DNA of 64,000 nucleotides, taken from assembly GCA_934163035.1 (NCBI GenBank), contig CAKPJX010000001.1:90402-154401 (forward strand), in the 5' to 3' direction. Shown here piece by piece: positions 1-8,374 of this stretch. The DNA is from an uncultured Bacilli bacterium (GTDB lineage: Bacteria > Bacillota_I > Bacilli_A > RF39 > UBA660). A program made the translations under genes and the position numbers. The notes under the pieces were generated by a model, which was given only the letters and a program-made list of their open reading frames with translations, was not told the origin of the DNA and did no database searches. Every line of letters begins with the position of its first letter. The stretch's first letter is position 1.

Positions 1-1953
1 TACAGTATCACTGTAGTAAAACTGCGTTTCTGACATTGAAGATTTATATTCTATTGTCAACCCTTCCAATCTATACCAAGCTGGATAAAATCTTTTTGTC
101 TCATACCTTTCACCATACATATAGCCAGCATCAGCCGGAGAGTTAATCTTTTCATTAAACTTACTTTTACCAATAGTTGTACCTTCACCTGTTGCCGTAC
201 ATTTTCCATCAGCTGTTGGTTTACCATTATACACTAACTTTACTCCACCAGTTTCTGTTGTTCTAACTATTTTCCAACAAATATTGGCAAATAAAACATT
301 GTTATTATCAATATCACCACGGTAGTAATATATATTTTCACCAGGTTCTCTATTACTAGAAGTAAATTGATAAACACCTTTACCATTAGTATCACTCGGT
401 TGTGCCCAAAAACTTATACCACTACTAGATGATACAAATTCACTCTTAACATTGTCAGGGACAGCTTGATCTTCCATTATATTATAAAGTGTAGGTACTT
501 TAGAAATAGTTCCATCCATACTCTTATTTAATGATAATTTTGACCATTCACCTTTAACAGTAACATTTGCTTCTGGCATCTTAAAATTATCATTATTTAT
601 CATATCAACTTCTTTATAAATATCTTTACCATCATCATCTTTTTTTAAATAAGAAGCTACTTTCCAACCTTTAAATAAATATCCGTTACAACTTATACTA
701 TTATCACTTTTTCTAACAGTTGTATTTACTGTATGATTTTTTGCATCTGGTACATTTCCAGAAAGTACACATCCCAATGGTATATTGGCATCATATGTAA
801 CCTTATAACTATCATTAATAACAGGCATTCCAGTCTCATCGACATCCTCACTATTATCACTTATTTTAGAAACAATATTAGTACCAGTTAAAGTAGGATA
901 TATTCCTCCTTTATTTAAAAGACTATCATTTAAATTTAACCCTACAACAATTTTCTCTTTTTTACCAGCTCTTAATACTTGATTACTTAAATCAATAGTT
1001 ATTTTACTATTATCATCTACTTCTACTTTACCAATTGTATTAGTTATTCTACTCTTATCTACAGTAAAGTAATTTGTATCTACTGGTGATGTTATTACAA
1101 ATTCATCATATTTAAGCGGATCAATAGAGGCATCATATAAAACATCATATAAATTATCTACTGTCGCTACAAATTGATTATCACTAATTCTTTTTATTTC
1201 ATTAGTTATATTATTTCCCATTTCATAAGATACCGCATTAAAAACAATATTAGGATATTTACTTTTCATGTACTTATATTGTCCAACCTCATTAGGAGTA
1301 TCCTTAACAGGATATCCATCAGTTAAAAATAATACAACATTTCGATCATTACTATCAATCTCACTATTACTAAAAACTTCATCAGCCTTAACTAGTGCCT
1401 GATAATAATTGGTTAATCCCTCAGCAGTTAATGCATCAACACTACTAATTAAAGAATCTTTATCTTTTGATAAATTACTTATAATTCTAGCGCCACTATC
1501 AAAAGTAATTAAACCAACACTATTATTTTGATCGTTTAATAATGTATCAATTAAATTCTTAGTACTATCTTTCATTATATCAAGTTTTGACTTATAAATA
1601 TCATCAACTAAATATCTTCCCTCATTCATAGTAGAAGAAGTATCAAGCACTAATAATACATTAGTTTTAGAATAACTAGATTTAATAATAGAATTAATAT
1701 CAAAAACTAATTCAGCTTTACCACCATTAGTCCAATTAATAGTCTCTACTACCCTCCAAGCACCTTGTTCTTTAGTATCATAATCCATATTCTTAGATTT
1801 AATAATAATACTTTTAACAGGTAACAAAGCAGACAAAGAAAGCGATATAGACATAATTAAAAATATTGAAAATATTCCACCAACTATAATAGATAATCTC
1901 TTTAAATAATTCATATCATTAAAATAATTTTTTATACTTTTAAATACACTCAT
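1..1953 (-). CDS. Secreted/membrane-anchored von Willebrand factor A protein (C-terminus cut by window edge)
   Basis: The minus-strand frame from ATG at 1953 stays open to base 1, giving 651 residues with no stop, so the C-terminus lies outside the window. GGAG sits about 9 bases before the ATG. A membrane segment spans residues 20-44. A VWA domain follows: MIDAS residues are visible as DTSST at 104-108, T181 and D212 (LTDG). VWA domains bind ligands through a divalent metal. Downstream are a Cys-containing repeat-like stretch (KVTYDA... FKGWKV) and a region with WKIVRTTETGG, a sequence style I associate from memory with surface proteins of uncultured gut Bacilli. It is likely an extracellular adhesin or sensor next to pilin-like genes. 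The exact ligand is unknown. Confidence 0.85.
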   Translation of the reverse strand, partial: MSVFKSIKNYFNDMNYLKRLSIIVGGIFSIFLIMSISLSLSALLPVKSIIIKSKNMDYDTKEQGAWRVVETINWTNGGKAELVFDINSIIKSSYSKTNVLLVLDTSSTMNEGRYLVDDIYKSKLDIMKDSTKNLIDTLLNDQNNSVGLITFDSGARIISNLSKDKDSLISSVDALTAEGLTNYYQALVKADEVFSNSEIDSNDRNVVLFLTDGYPVKDTPNEVGQYKYMKSKYPNIVFNAVSYEMGNNITNEIKRISDNQFVATVDNLYDVLYDASIDPLKYDEFVITSPVDTNYFTVDKSRITNTIGKVEVDDNSKITIDLSNQVLRAGKKEKIVVGLNLNDSLLNKGGIYPTLTGTNIVSKISDNSEDVDETGMPVINDSYKVTYDANIPLGCVLSGNVPDAKNHTVNTTVRKSDNSISCNGYLFKGWKVASYLKKDDDGKDIYKEVDMINNDNFKMPEANVTVKGEWSKLSLNKSMDGTISKVPTLYNIMEDQAVPDNVKSEFVSSSSGISFWAQPSDTNGKGVYQFTSSNREPGENIYYYRGDIDNNNVLFANICWKIVRTTETGGVKLVYNGKPTADGKCTATGEGTTIGKSKFNEKINSPADAGYMYGERYETKRFYPAWYRLEGLTIEYKSSMSETQFYYSDTV

Positions 1954-1986
1954 ATTTATCCACTCCAACTATCACATCTTAACATT

Positions 1987-2015
1987 ATTTTAACCTAACA
2001 AGCCATTATTTTCAA
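1987..2015 (-). promoter_or_regulatory. Sigma-A promoter of the VWA gene
   Basis: On the minus strand TTGAAA (2010-2015) and TAAAAT (1987-1992) are separated by exactly 17 bases, about 35 bases upstream of the VWA start codon. Each hexamer is one mismatch from consensus. Confidence 0.7.
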
Positions 2016-2118
2016 GATTAATAAATAACAAAATAAACTTATTATATTGATAGTTAACTTCATAGATAAAAGATTTATAAATCACTTATATTATTCAACA
2101 GCTATTACTTACTTAAAT

Positions 2119-4155
2119 TTAATAAAGTCCATACATTTCTACATACTTATTTGTAACAGCCTTTGTAATTCTTAAAGTAACATAGCTAGTAAAATAATTA
2201 TAATCATTTGGCCTAGAAGAATTAGGAGAAGTAACTACAATTGACATTTTAGGTTTATCGAATGGTAAATAACCTACGAAAGAAGATGTAATTGTTTCAG
2301 TGTCAATTATTCCATCATTATCAATATCTATAAAGCTTTGAGATGTACCAGTTTTACCAGCTGATAAAAACTTTCTATCAACATAACTAGTACCATAACC
2401 ACCATAATCATGCATATCAGCATAAAAACCTTCTTTAACTCTATTTAAATATTCTTCTTTAGTATCAATAGTATTTAATATCTTAGGTTCAACAGACAAA
2501 TAAGTCTTTCCAACACTATCATCACTCGTAGATTCATGAACCTCTTTTAATAAATGGGGAACTAGTCTTTTACCACCATTAGCTATAGTATTAACGTATT
2601 GAGCAAGTTGTATAGGTGTATAAGTTTCATACTGTCCCATAACAAAGTCTAACAAATTACCAGGATTTACATCCTTAGAAGTATAACCAGAACTCTCAAT
2701 AGGTAAATCTATTCCTGTTTTAACACCTAAGCCAAATGAATGATACATATTTCTATATTTATCAAATGCTTCTTGATTAAAATTCATCTTCATTCCTCTA
2801 AAATATTCTTGCCCATTAACCCTAATTGCAGTCTTAAATTGATATATGTTACTACTTTTAGCTAAAGCTGTAATATCATTAATCATCCCCAAAGTTTTAA
2901 AAGAACACTTTTCCTTTACCCCACTAACTTTAATACATTCATCTAATATATATTCACCCATTTTTATTACCCCAGTATTATATCCAACTAACATACTAGC
3001 TCCTTTAACAACAGATCCAGGAGTAATAGGAGATGTTAAAATATTAGTTATATTATCAACAAATTCTCCATTAATTATTTTCTTAGATGCAATTGCTAAA
3101 ATCTCTCCAGTATTAGGTTCCTGAATAATGACACTAGAATGATCATAATACTCAGTATTAGCCTCACCCTTAGCCCTCTTCATTTGTTCAATAATTATCC
3201 TCTCAACCTCTTGCTGTAAATTAATATCTATTGATAAAACAATATCTTTTCCTCTCTTCCCCTCTTTAACTAACCTAACATTATGAGAATCAACAACTTC
3301 ATAAACATCCTTTTCCCCTTTTAAATACTCTTCATATTGCTTTTCTAAATAACTAATACCAACCCTATCACTTAAAGAATATCCCTTAGACAAATAATTA
3401 CTTTTCTCTTCCTTAGGTATTCCTTGTTCAGAAGAAGAAACAGATCCTAAAATCGATCTTAAAGTGTCCCCATAAGGATATACTCTTTCCCAATCAATTC
3501 TTGTATTAAAACCATCCAATTTATCTAAATTCTCACTAATATAAGCATACTCCAAGTCACTAACATCACTTTTAATAATTTTTTCCTCGTATGAATATCC
3601 CCTATTCATTAAATAATATAAATAACCAGCCCTAATATCACTATCATTAAAAGATCCAATCTCAGAATCAGTAATTCTTTCAATTTTTAATTCATATAAA
3701 TCTTTATTAGTAAGTCTTCTCTGCATATACTTATTCATCTCATTATCACTAATCTTTGAACTACCAACATCAGGATACTTAGCTAAATAAAACTCCCGTT
3801 TTGCTCTATCACTAAACTTAGAAACATCAAGTTCAATATGAGAAGAAACTAAATATGCTAAATCAATTAATTCTTTATTAGTAGCTTTCTTATCTTTTTT
3901 AAAAACAATTGTCTTTAAAGCCTTATTATCAACAATAATATTATAATTTCTATCAAGAATTCTTCCTCTAGGAGCACTAGAAAAACTAACTAAATTTCTA
4001 TTTAATTTATCAAGCTTTTTATTATAACTTTTACCCTTAACAATCATTACATAAAAAAAATTAACACACAAAAAAATAAATAAAAATGCAACACAAAAAC
4101 TAATAATTTTAAATCTCTTATTAATAATATTACTATAATTAGTCTTCTTCTTCAT
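2119..4155 (-). CDS. Class B penicillin-binding protein (PbpA/PbpH-like transpeptidase)
   Basis: 678 residues. It cross-links peptidoglycan stem peptides outside the membrane. A single N-terminal membrane anchor (about 17-37) precedes the PBP dimer domain, which begins with PRGRILDRN at 62-70. The transpeptidase domain has all three active-site motifs: SVVK (nucleophile S381, K384), SSN (434-436) and KTG (601-603). The first motif is SVVK where TPGS[TV]xK is usual, so it is not degraded. The linker sequence (YLMNRGYSY, RVYPYGDTLRSILG) resembles B. subtilis PbpA/PbpH, the elongation-type enzymes, more than the division enzyme; this assignment is from memory. AGGAGG lies 5 bases before the ATG. 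It is divergent from a small DUF2624-like gene. Confidence 0.9.
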   Translation of the reverse strand: MKKKTNYSNIINKRFKIISFCVAFLFIFLCVNFFYVMIVKGKSYNKKLDKLNRNLVSFSSAPRGRILDRNYNIIVDNKALKTIVFKKDKKATNKELIDLAYLVSSHIELDVSKFSDRAKREFYLAKYPDVGSSKISDNEMNKYMQRRLTNKDLYELKIERITDSEIGSFNDSDIRAGYLYYLMNRGYSYEEKIIKSDVSDLEYAYISENLDKLDGFNTRIDWERVYPYGDTLRSILGSVSSSEQGIPKEEKSNYLSKGYSLSDRVGISYLEKQYEEYLKGEKDVYEVVDSHNVRLVKEGKRGKDIVLSIDINLQQEVERIIIEQMKRAKGEANTEYYDHSSVIIQEPNTGEILAIASKKIINGEFVDNITNILTSPITPGSVVKGASMLVGYNTGVIKMGEYILDECIKVSGVKEKCSFKTLGMINDITALAKSSNIYQFKTAIRVNGQEYFRGMKMNFNQEAFDKYRNMYHSFGLGVKTGIDLPIESSGYTSKDVNPGNLLDFVMGQYETYTPIQLAQYVNTIANGGKRLVPHLLKEVHESTSDDSVGKTYLSVEPKILNTIDTKEEYLNRVKEGFYADMHDYGGYGTSYVDRKFLSAGKTGTSQSFIDIDNDGIIDTETITSSFVGYLPFDKPKMSIVVTSPNSSRPNDYNYFTSYVTLRITKAVTNKYVEMYGLY

Positions 4156-4197
4156 AATATCCTCCTATAATTAGTTTATCTCATAATTATTTTTTTA

Positions 4198-4482
4198 ATG
4201 CATATATTTTTTAATAGAGGTGATATTATTTATAAAGCACTAATTCAAAAATATATAAACACTATAACTACAGAAAGCATAAAAAACTTCGCTATAAAAA
4301 ATAAAATGCCCATTTCAGATAATGAAGCATTAATAATTTATAATTTTATTAAAAAATATTATAACGAAGTATTAAACAAAAACGATCAAATATTTTTATT
4401 ATTAAAAGATAAAGTAAGACCCCAAGTATATAATATTATTATTGACCTATATAACAAAAACAAGACTAAGTATTTAACTTAA
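4198..4482 (+). CDS. DUF2624 (YqfT-like) small protein
   Basis: 94 residues if read from ATG 4198. The pattern (KYINTITTESIKNFAIKNK... VYNIIIDLYNKN) resembles the DUF2624/YqfT family of Bacilli, whose function is unknown. The start is doubtful: no ribosome-binding site precedes ATG 4198, whereas a strong GAGGTGA sits at 4217-4223, inside the open frame. The codon at proper spacing after it is ATT at 4228, which would give an 84-residue protein closer to the family's N-terminus. An AUU start, as known for infC, is therefore plausible. The gene is divergent from the PBP gene and is followed by a hairpin. Confidence 0.7.
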   Translation: MHIFFNRGDIIYKALIQKYINTITTESIKNFAIKNKMPISDNEALIIYNFIKKYYNEVLNKNDQIFLLLKDKVRPQVYNIIIDLYNKNKTKYLT

Positions 4483-4491
4483 AATTATATT

Positions 4492-4526
4492 AAATAGCGT
4501 CGGTTATAATCCATCCAACGCTATTT
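4492..4526. terminator. Hairpin terminator after the DUF2624 gene
   Basis: AAATAGCGT (4492-4500) pairs perfectly with ACGCTATTT (4518-4526). The U-run after it is weak on both strands, so efficiency is uncertain. Confidence 0.5.
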
Positions 4527-4587
4527 TAATTAATAATAATATATAAATTCTAAAGAATTCTATAATAAAATTAGAAGCATTATAAAA

Positions 4588-4606
4588 GGATGATTAAAAA
4601 TCACCC
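4588..4606 (-). terminator. Terminator of first pilin gene
   Basis: On the minus strand an 8-bp stem (one G-U pair) with a TTT loop is followed by TTTTA. It lies about 70 bases past the stop codon of the pilin gene. Confidence 0.65.
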
Positions 4607-4678
4607 TGCAATAATTTATTTATCAAGTGGCATCAACAAACATCACTCAATAAATGCCTCTATTCATATAATACTATA

Positions 4679-5224
4679 TTAACCTTCTACACAAGTAACA
4701 GCACTAGCTGGTAAAGAACCTTTACTATAAGTAAATGCACTAGTTTTAACAGAACCACGAACCAATGCTGATGATTGAGTAACCTCACTTGAATCAACAC
4801 CATGTATACCATCTGATAAAGTAATGCCATAAGTAGTATTACGTTTACCAGTAGTAGGATCAGTAGCAACAGTAATTACAACATATCCAAACACGTCACG
4901 ATTACCCCAAGAAGACTTTCCTCCTTGTTCAAGTATATTTGGAACAGTAACGCTAGACCCATTTAACGCCTCACCGTTAAGTGCCTTTCCAGCTGTATTA
5001 ATTTCAACATAATAACTTCCATCTGCAGTTGATGAAGAAGGAACACTATCAGTTCCACATACTAGTCCATCTGCAGTCCATAATGTCTTAACAGAGTCAG
5101 CATAGTTCTTAGCAACATTTACAAATGTATCTTTTCTTGAATTTTCAATAGTTCTGGTAACCGCAGGTATTGCCACAACCATTAAAATACCCATAATAAC
5201 TATAACAGCAAGCAATTCAATCAA
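4679..5224 (-). CDS. Type IV pilin-like protein, possibly silent cassette without a proper start
   Basis: The frame encodes the class III signal core GFTLIELL followed by the hydrophobic pilin helix, then a polar domain with Cys residues near the middle (LVCGT) and at the end (VTCVEG), as in disulfide-looped pilins. The coded GGT-TTT-ACT-TTG begins at 5233, but an in-frame TAA lies at 5240-5242, only two codons before the Gly. The only possible start is TTG at 5224, inside the GFTL motif, with no ribosome-binding site. The usual Met-Lys-rich leader before Gly is missing. It is thus either a silent cassette or a 5'-damaged gene. The first part and upstream 240 bases are identical to those of the second pilin gene. 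The pilin-fold call is firm; expression is doubtful. Confidence 0.7.
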   Translation of the reverse strand: MIELLAVIVIMGILMVVAIPAVTRTIENSRKDTFVNVAKNYADSVKTLWTADGLVCGTDSVPSSSTADGSYYVEINTAGKALNGEALNGSSVTVPNILEQGGKSSWGNRDVFGYVVITVATDPTTGKRNTTYGITLSDGIHGVDSSEVTQSSALVRGSVKTSAFTYSKGSLPASAVTCVEG

Positions 5225-5472
5225 AGTAAAACCGCAAAATTAAAATGTTAGGCAAAAAAGCCAACTCTCTTTTTTTACATATCACAGTAAAAAAGAAAAG
5301 ACAATAAAAAAGGAAAAAAAAGACAAAAAGTTTACAAAGAGGAAGTAAAGTAAAGAGAAAGGGGGGATAAAAATAGGAATCCCAAAGATAATGAATAAAA
5401 CCCAAGCATAGTCCAAAAAAGACCCCAAAATCCAACAATCAATCAGTCCATAAAAAAGGATACACCTTGAAC
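5157..5472. repeat. 316-bp perfect direct repeat, copy A
   Basis: Bases 5157-5472 are identical, without gaps, to 8049-8364. The repeat covers the pilin N-terminal codons plus about 235 bases of purine-rich (plus strand) non-coding DNA. Identity stops abruptly on both sides: G5156 against A8048, and T5473 against A8365. Both copies point the same way. Confidence 0.95.
5388..5416 (-). promoter_or_regulatory. Candidate promoter inside repeat copy A
   Basis: On the minus strand TTGGAC (5411-5416), 17 bases, CATTAT (5388-5393). The same sequence is at 8280-8308 in copy B. It would give a leader of about 150 bases without a ribosome-binding site before the pilin frame. Confidence 0.35.
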
Positions 5473-5483
5473 TAAGGTGTACC
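5458..5483 (-). terminator. Terminator at outer edge of repeat copy A
   Basis: Minus-strand arms GGTACACCTT and AAGGTGTA-T-CC (one bulged base) form a strong stem, followed by TTTTTT. The right arm belongs to the repeat, the left arm does not. The upstream gene it once served is not present next to it. Confidence 0.7.
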
Positions 5484-5535
5484 CCTTATAATAGACTCTT
5501 TACAAATAATGTATAATATTAAACCGGTGAGAAAA

Positions 5536-6537
5536 ATGTCGAATAAATCATTAAAAAAATTAGAAGCAAAAACAAAACTATTAGAAACAGAAATTGAGCT
5601 ATTAACTACTAATAAAATATTAACTAAAAAATCATTTAATCCTAAATTTGAAATAATTAAATATACAATTTGTAAATACAATTTAAAAGGTGTTACTACT
5701 TATCTATGTAATTATATGCAAGTATCAAAATCAGGATATTATAACTATTTAAATAATGAGAAAAAAAGAGAAAACAATGAAATAAAAGATAAAAAAGATT
5801 TTGAATTAATATTAAAAGCCTATAAGTTCAAAAGAAGAAATAAAGGTGCAAGACAAATAAAAATGGTTTTACAAAATGAATTTAATATTATATTTAATAT
5901 TAAAAAGATTAGAAGATTAATGAAAAAATATAATTTAGAATGTTCAACAAGAAGAAAAGATCCTTACAAAGAATTAGCTAAAAAGAAAAAAGAAAACAAT
6001 TTATATAAAAATATAGTAAATAGACTATTTAAACCAGGCATTCCATATAATGTTCTTCTTACTGATATTACTTATCTATTTTATGGAAAAGGCAAGAAAT
6101 GTTATCTTTCTACAATCAAAGATTCTCAAACAAATGAAATTTTAGCGTATCATATAAGTAAAACTCTTAAAATCGAATTATCACTAAACACTATTAAAAA
6201 ATTAGTCAAAGAAAAACATATATTTTTAAATGAAAAAGTTATTATGCATTCTGATCAAGGAATACACTATACAAGTAAAAGATTTCATAATCTACTAAAA
6301 AAGCATAATATAACACAATCAATGTCTAGACGTGGAAATTGCTGGGATAACGCCCCTCAAGAATCTTTTTTTGGGCATATGAAAGATGAATTAAATCTAG
6401 ATATATGCTTTTCTTTTCACGATGTATGTCTAGAAATTAAAGATTACATTTACTACTATAATAATTATAGATATCAATGGAACCTAGATAAATTAACACC
6501 CGTAAAATATCGAAACAAGTTACTAGAAGCTAGTTAA
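5536..6537 (+). CDS. IS3-family DDE transposase (OrfB type)
   Basis: 333 residues from ATG 5536, chosen because GGTGAG lies 4 bases before it. The N-terminus has a leucine-zipper-like segment (LEAKTKLLETEIELL), then an HTH_21-like region with VSKSGYYNYL, then the integrase core with catalytic residues seen in LLTDITYL (D), HSDQGIHY (D) and APQESFFG (E). It catalyses strand transfer of an insertion sequence. Normal IS3 elements have an upstream OrfA joined by frameshifting; none is visible here and I could not find terminal inverted repeats. Its end overlaps the end of nfo by 8 bases. It may be a partial or decayed IS copy, although the transposase frame itself is complete. Confidence 0.9.
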   Translation: MSNKSLKKLEAKTKLLETEIELLTTNKILTKKSFNPKFEIIKYTICKYNLKGVTTYLCNYMQVSKSGYYNYLNNEKKRENNEIKDKKDFELILKAYKFKRRNKGARQIKMVLQNEFNIIFNIKKIRRLMKKYNLECSTRRKDPYKELAKKKKENNLYKNIVNRLFKPGIPYNVLLTDITYLFYGKGKKCYLSTIKDSQTNEILAYHISKTLKIELSLNTIKKLVKEKHIFLNEKVIMHSDQGIHYTSKRFHNLLKKHNITQSMSRRGNCWDNAPQESFFGHMKDELNLDICFSFHDVCLEIKDYIYYYNNYRYQWNLDKLTPVKYRNKLLEAS

Positions 6538-7402
6538 ATTCATCAAACAAATGCTCATCAAATGATTTGTTTTTTATCATATCAATTTCATATTTATATG
6601 GAGCATACTTTTTATTTACATAAGGAGTTTCTAAGATTTTAGGAACATCTTTTAATCTTTCATTATAAATAACATTAATTAATGTATCAAAACCAATTGT
6701 CCCAAACCCAATATTTTCATGTCTATCTTTATGAGATCCTTTTTCATTTTTACTATCATTAACATGAACACAATGTATTTTATCTATTCCAATAACTTTA
6801 TCAAAAGCATCTAAGAATTTATCAAAGTCACTCAACTCATAACCACTATCATTTAAATGACATGTATCAATACATACTCCAACAAGCTCTTTATTATCAA
6901 CACCATCTATTATTTTTTTAATCTCTTCTAATTTAGAACCTACTTCGCTACCTTTACCAGCCATAGTTTCTAGTAATATCATGACTTTACTGTTTTCAAG
7001 GATTTTATTAAGTCCGTCAATTATTAGTTCAACTCCCCTATCTATACCAGCACCAACATGACTACCAGGATGTAAAACCATATACTTAATACCTAATGCC
7101 TCACAACGCTTAACCTCCTCCTTCAAAAATTGAATGGAAAAATTATGTTTTTCTGAATCTTCATTAGCCAAATTTATAATATAAGGAGCATGAACTATCA
7201 CCTTAGAATAATCAATATTATTCTCCTTCATAATTTCAATAGCCTTATCCCTTAATTCTAAATTAATAGAAGATCTAACAGTATTTTGAGGAGCACCAGT
7301 ATAAAACATAAATGTATTTGCTCCATATGACAAAGCTTCATTTAAACTTCCTAATAATTGTTCATTCTTACCAAAACCAACATGACTACCAATAATTAAC
7401 AC
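6530..7402 (-). CDS. nfo: Endonuclease IV (AP endonuclease)
   Basis: 290 residues, the usual family length. It cleaves DNA 5' of abasic sites during base-excision repair. It is a TIM barrel with the three-zinc ligand motifs visible in order: HAPY, LHPGSHVG, LLETMAGKGSEVG, CIDTCH, HVNDSK and DRHENIG. The start is GTG at 7402, with AGGAGG 8 bases before it; the nearby ATG is out of frame. The 3' end overlaps the oppositely oriented transposase by 8 bases. It sits between the two pilin cassettes and would be removed with the transposase and the second pilin gene if the flanking direct repeats recombined. Confidence 0.93.
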   Translation of the reverse strand: MLIIGSHVGFGKNEQLLGSLNEALSYGANTFMFYTGAPQNTVRSSINLELRDKAIEIMKENNIDYSKVIVHAPYIINLANEDSEKHNFSIQFLKEEVKRCEALGIKYMVLHPGSHVGAGIDRGVELIIDGLNKILENSKVMILLETMAGKGSEVGSKLEEIKKIIDGVDNKELVGVCIDTCHLNDSGYELSDFDKFLDAFDKVIGIDKIHCVHVNDSKNEKGSHKDRHENIGFGTIGFDTLINVIYNERLKDVPKILETPYVNKKYAPYKYEIDMIKNKSFDEHLFDEFN

Positions 7403-7497
7403 ATTATCAACCTCCTATACAATTATAGAACAAAAGAATAAAAATTAAAATAATTTTAAATTTTTATTAACCCTAAACTTTCCTATAAAGAAAAAAA

Positions 7498-7520
7498 TAT
7501 CGTGTTTAATTCACACGATA
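7498..7520 (-). terminator. Terminator of second pilin gene
   Basis: Minus-strand TATCGTGT (7513-7520) pairs with ACACGATA (7498-7505), followed by a run of seven T. Confidence 0.8.
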
Positions 7521-7543
7521 ATTTTATATTAAATTCATATCTA

Positions 7544-8116
7544 TTATGCTTCTTCACAAATATAAGTATTAGCATCAGTAGCAGTAGGTGCAGCACCACC
7601 TTTAGAAGGATAAGCTGTATTCGCTGTAACATCATATGTTTTTTGAGGAGCCAAAGTTCCAGTTAAAGTAATATTGTTAGACCTAGATAAAGATTTTTCC
7701 TCTACAAAATCCATTTGACCACCGTCTTCTTTAGCTAAAACATGACCCTTAGTATCTTCTAGATAAATTGAATATGTATTAACATTACTAGCTCTTACAA
7801 TTTTCAACCAACCAGCAGCTTTAACCTTCCAAGGAGAATTTCCACCTTCTTCAAGTAAAAAATTAGAACCACCTTTAATTTGTACATAATAAGTACCATC
7901 AAAAGCTGAAGCTGAAAATACAGCTTCTGGAGAACCTCCACCATTCGTGCATTTTAATCCATCTGCAGACCACAATGTTTTAACTTGTGAAATATATTGT
8001 TTAGCTGTATTTAGGTAAGTATCTTTTCTAGTATTCTCAATAGTTCTAGTAACCGCAGGTATTGCCACAACCATTAAAATACCCATAATAACTATAACAG
8101 CAAGCAATTCAATCAA
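7544..8116 (-). CDS. Type IV pilin-like protein, second cassette without a proper start
   Basis: Same architecture as the pilin gene at 4.7-5.2 kb: GFTLIELL core, hydrophobic helix, then a divergent globular part with Cys in LKCTNG and YICEEA. The first 23 codons are identical to the other cassette at DNA level; from about residue 29 on the two diverge strongly (TRKDTYLNTAKQY against SRKDTFVNVAKNY). As in the other copy, an in-frame TAA (8132-8134) lies two codons before the Gly, and only a TTG without ribosome-binding site is available. It lies downstream of two intact pilin genes and their terminator. A silent-cassette or recombination-activated role is inference. Confidence 0.7.
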   Translation of the reverse strand: MIELLAVIVIMGILMVVAIPAVTRTIENTRKDTYLNTAKQYISQVKTLWSADGLKCTNGGGSPEAVFSASAFDGTYYVQIKGGSNFLLEEGGNSPWKVKAAGWLKIVRASNVNTYSIYLEDTKGHVLAKEDGGQMDFVEEKSLSRSNNITLTGTLAPQKTYDVTANTAYPSKGGAAPTATDANTYICEEA

Positions 8117-8364
8117 AGTAAAACCGCAAAATTAAAATGTTAGGCAAAAAAGCCAACTCTCTTTTTTTACATATCACAGTAAAAAAGAAAAGACAATAAA
8201 AAAGGAAAAAAAAGACAAAAAGTTTACAAAGAGGAAGTAAAGTAAAGAGAAAGGGGGGATAAAAATAGGAATCCCAAAGATAATGAATAAAACCCAAGCA
8301 TAGTCCAAAAAAGACCCCAAAATCCAACAATCAATCAGTCCATAAAAAAGGATACACCTTGAAC
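8049..8364. repeat. 316-bp perfect direct repeat, copy B
   Basis: Identical to 5157-5472 with a constant offset of 2892 bases. It includes the pilin N-terminal codons and the non-coding stretch up to the terminator of the preceding pilin gene. Confidence 0.95.
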
Positions 8365-8372
8365 AGTGTATC
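8351..8372 (-). terminator. Terminator after third pilin gene
   Basis: GATACAC (8351-8357) and GTGTATC (8366-8372) form a perfect 7-bp stem, followed on the minus strand by CTTTTTT. It lies directly after the stop codon of the pilin gene at 8375. Confidence 0.75.
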
Positions 8373-8374
8373 TA

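Noticed and set aside
5217..5438. A 73-residue hydrophobic frame upstream of pilin 1 (and the identical one at 8109-8330)
   Set aside because: It starts at TTG without ribosome-binding site, has low-complexity Phe/Leu composition from a T-rich strand, and is duplicated only because the DNA repeat is.
5157..8364. Phase inversion by the 316-bp repeats
   Set aside because: The repeats are in direct orientation, so recombination would delete or duplicate, not invert.
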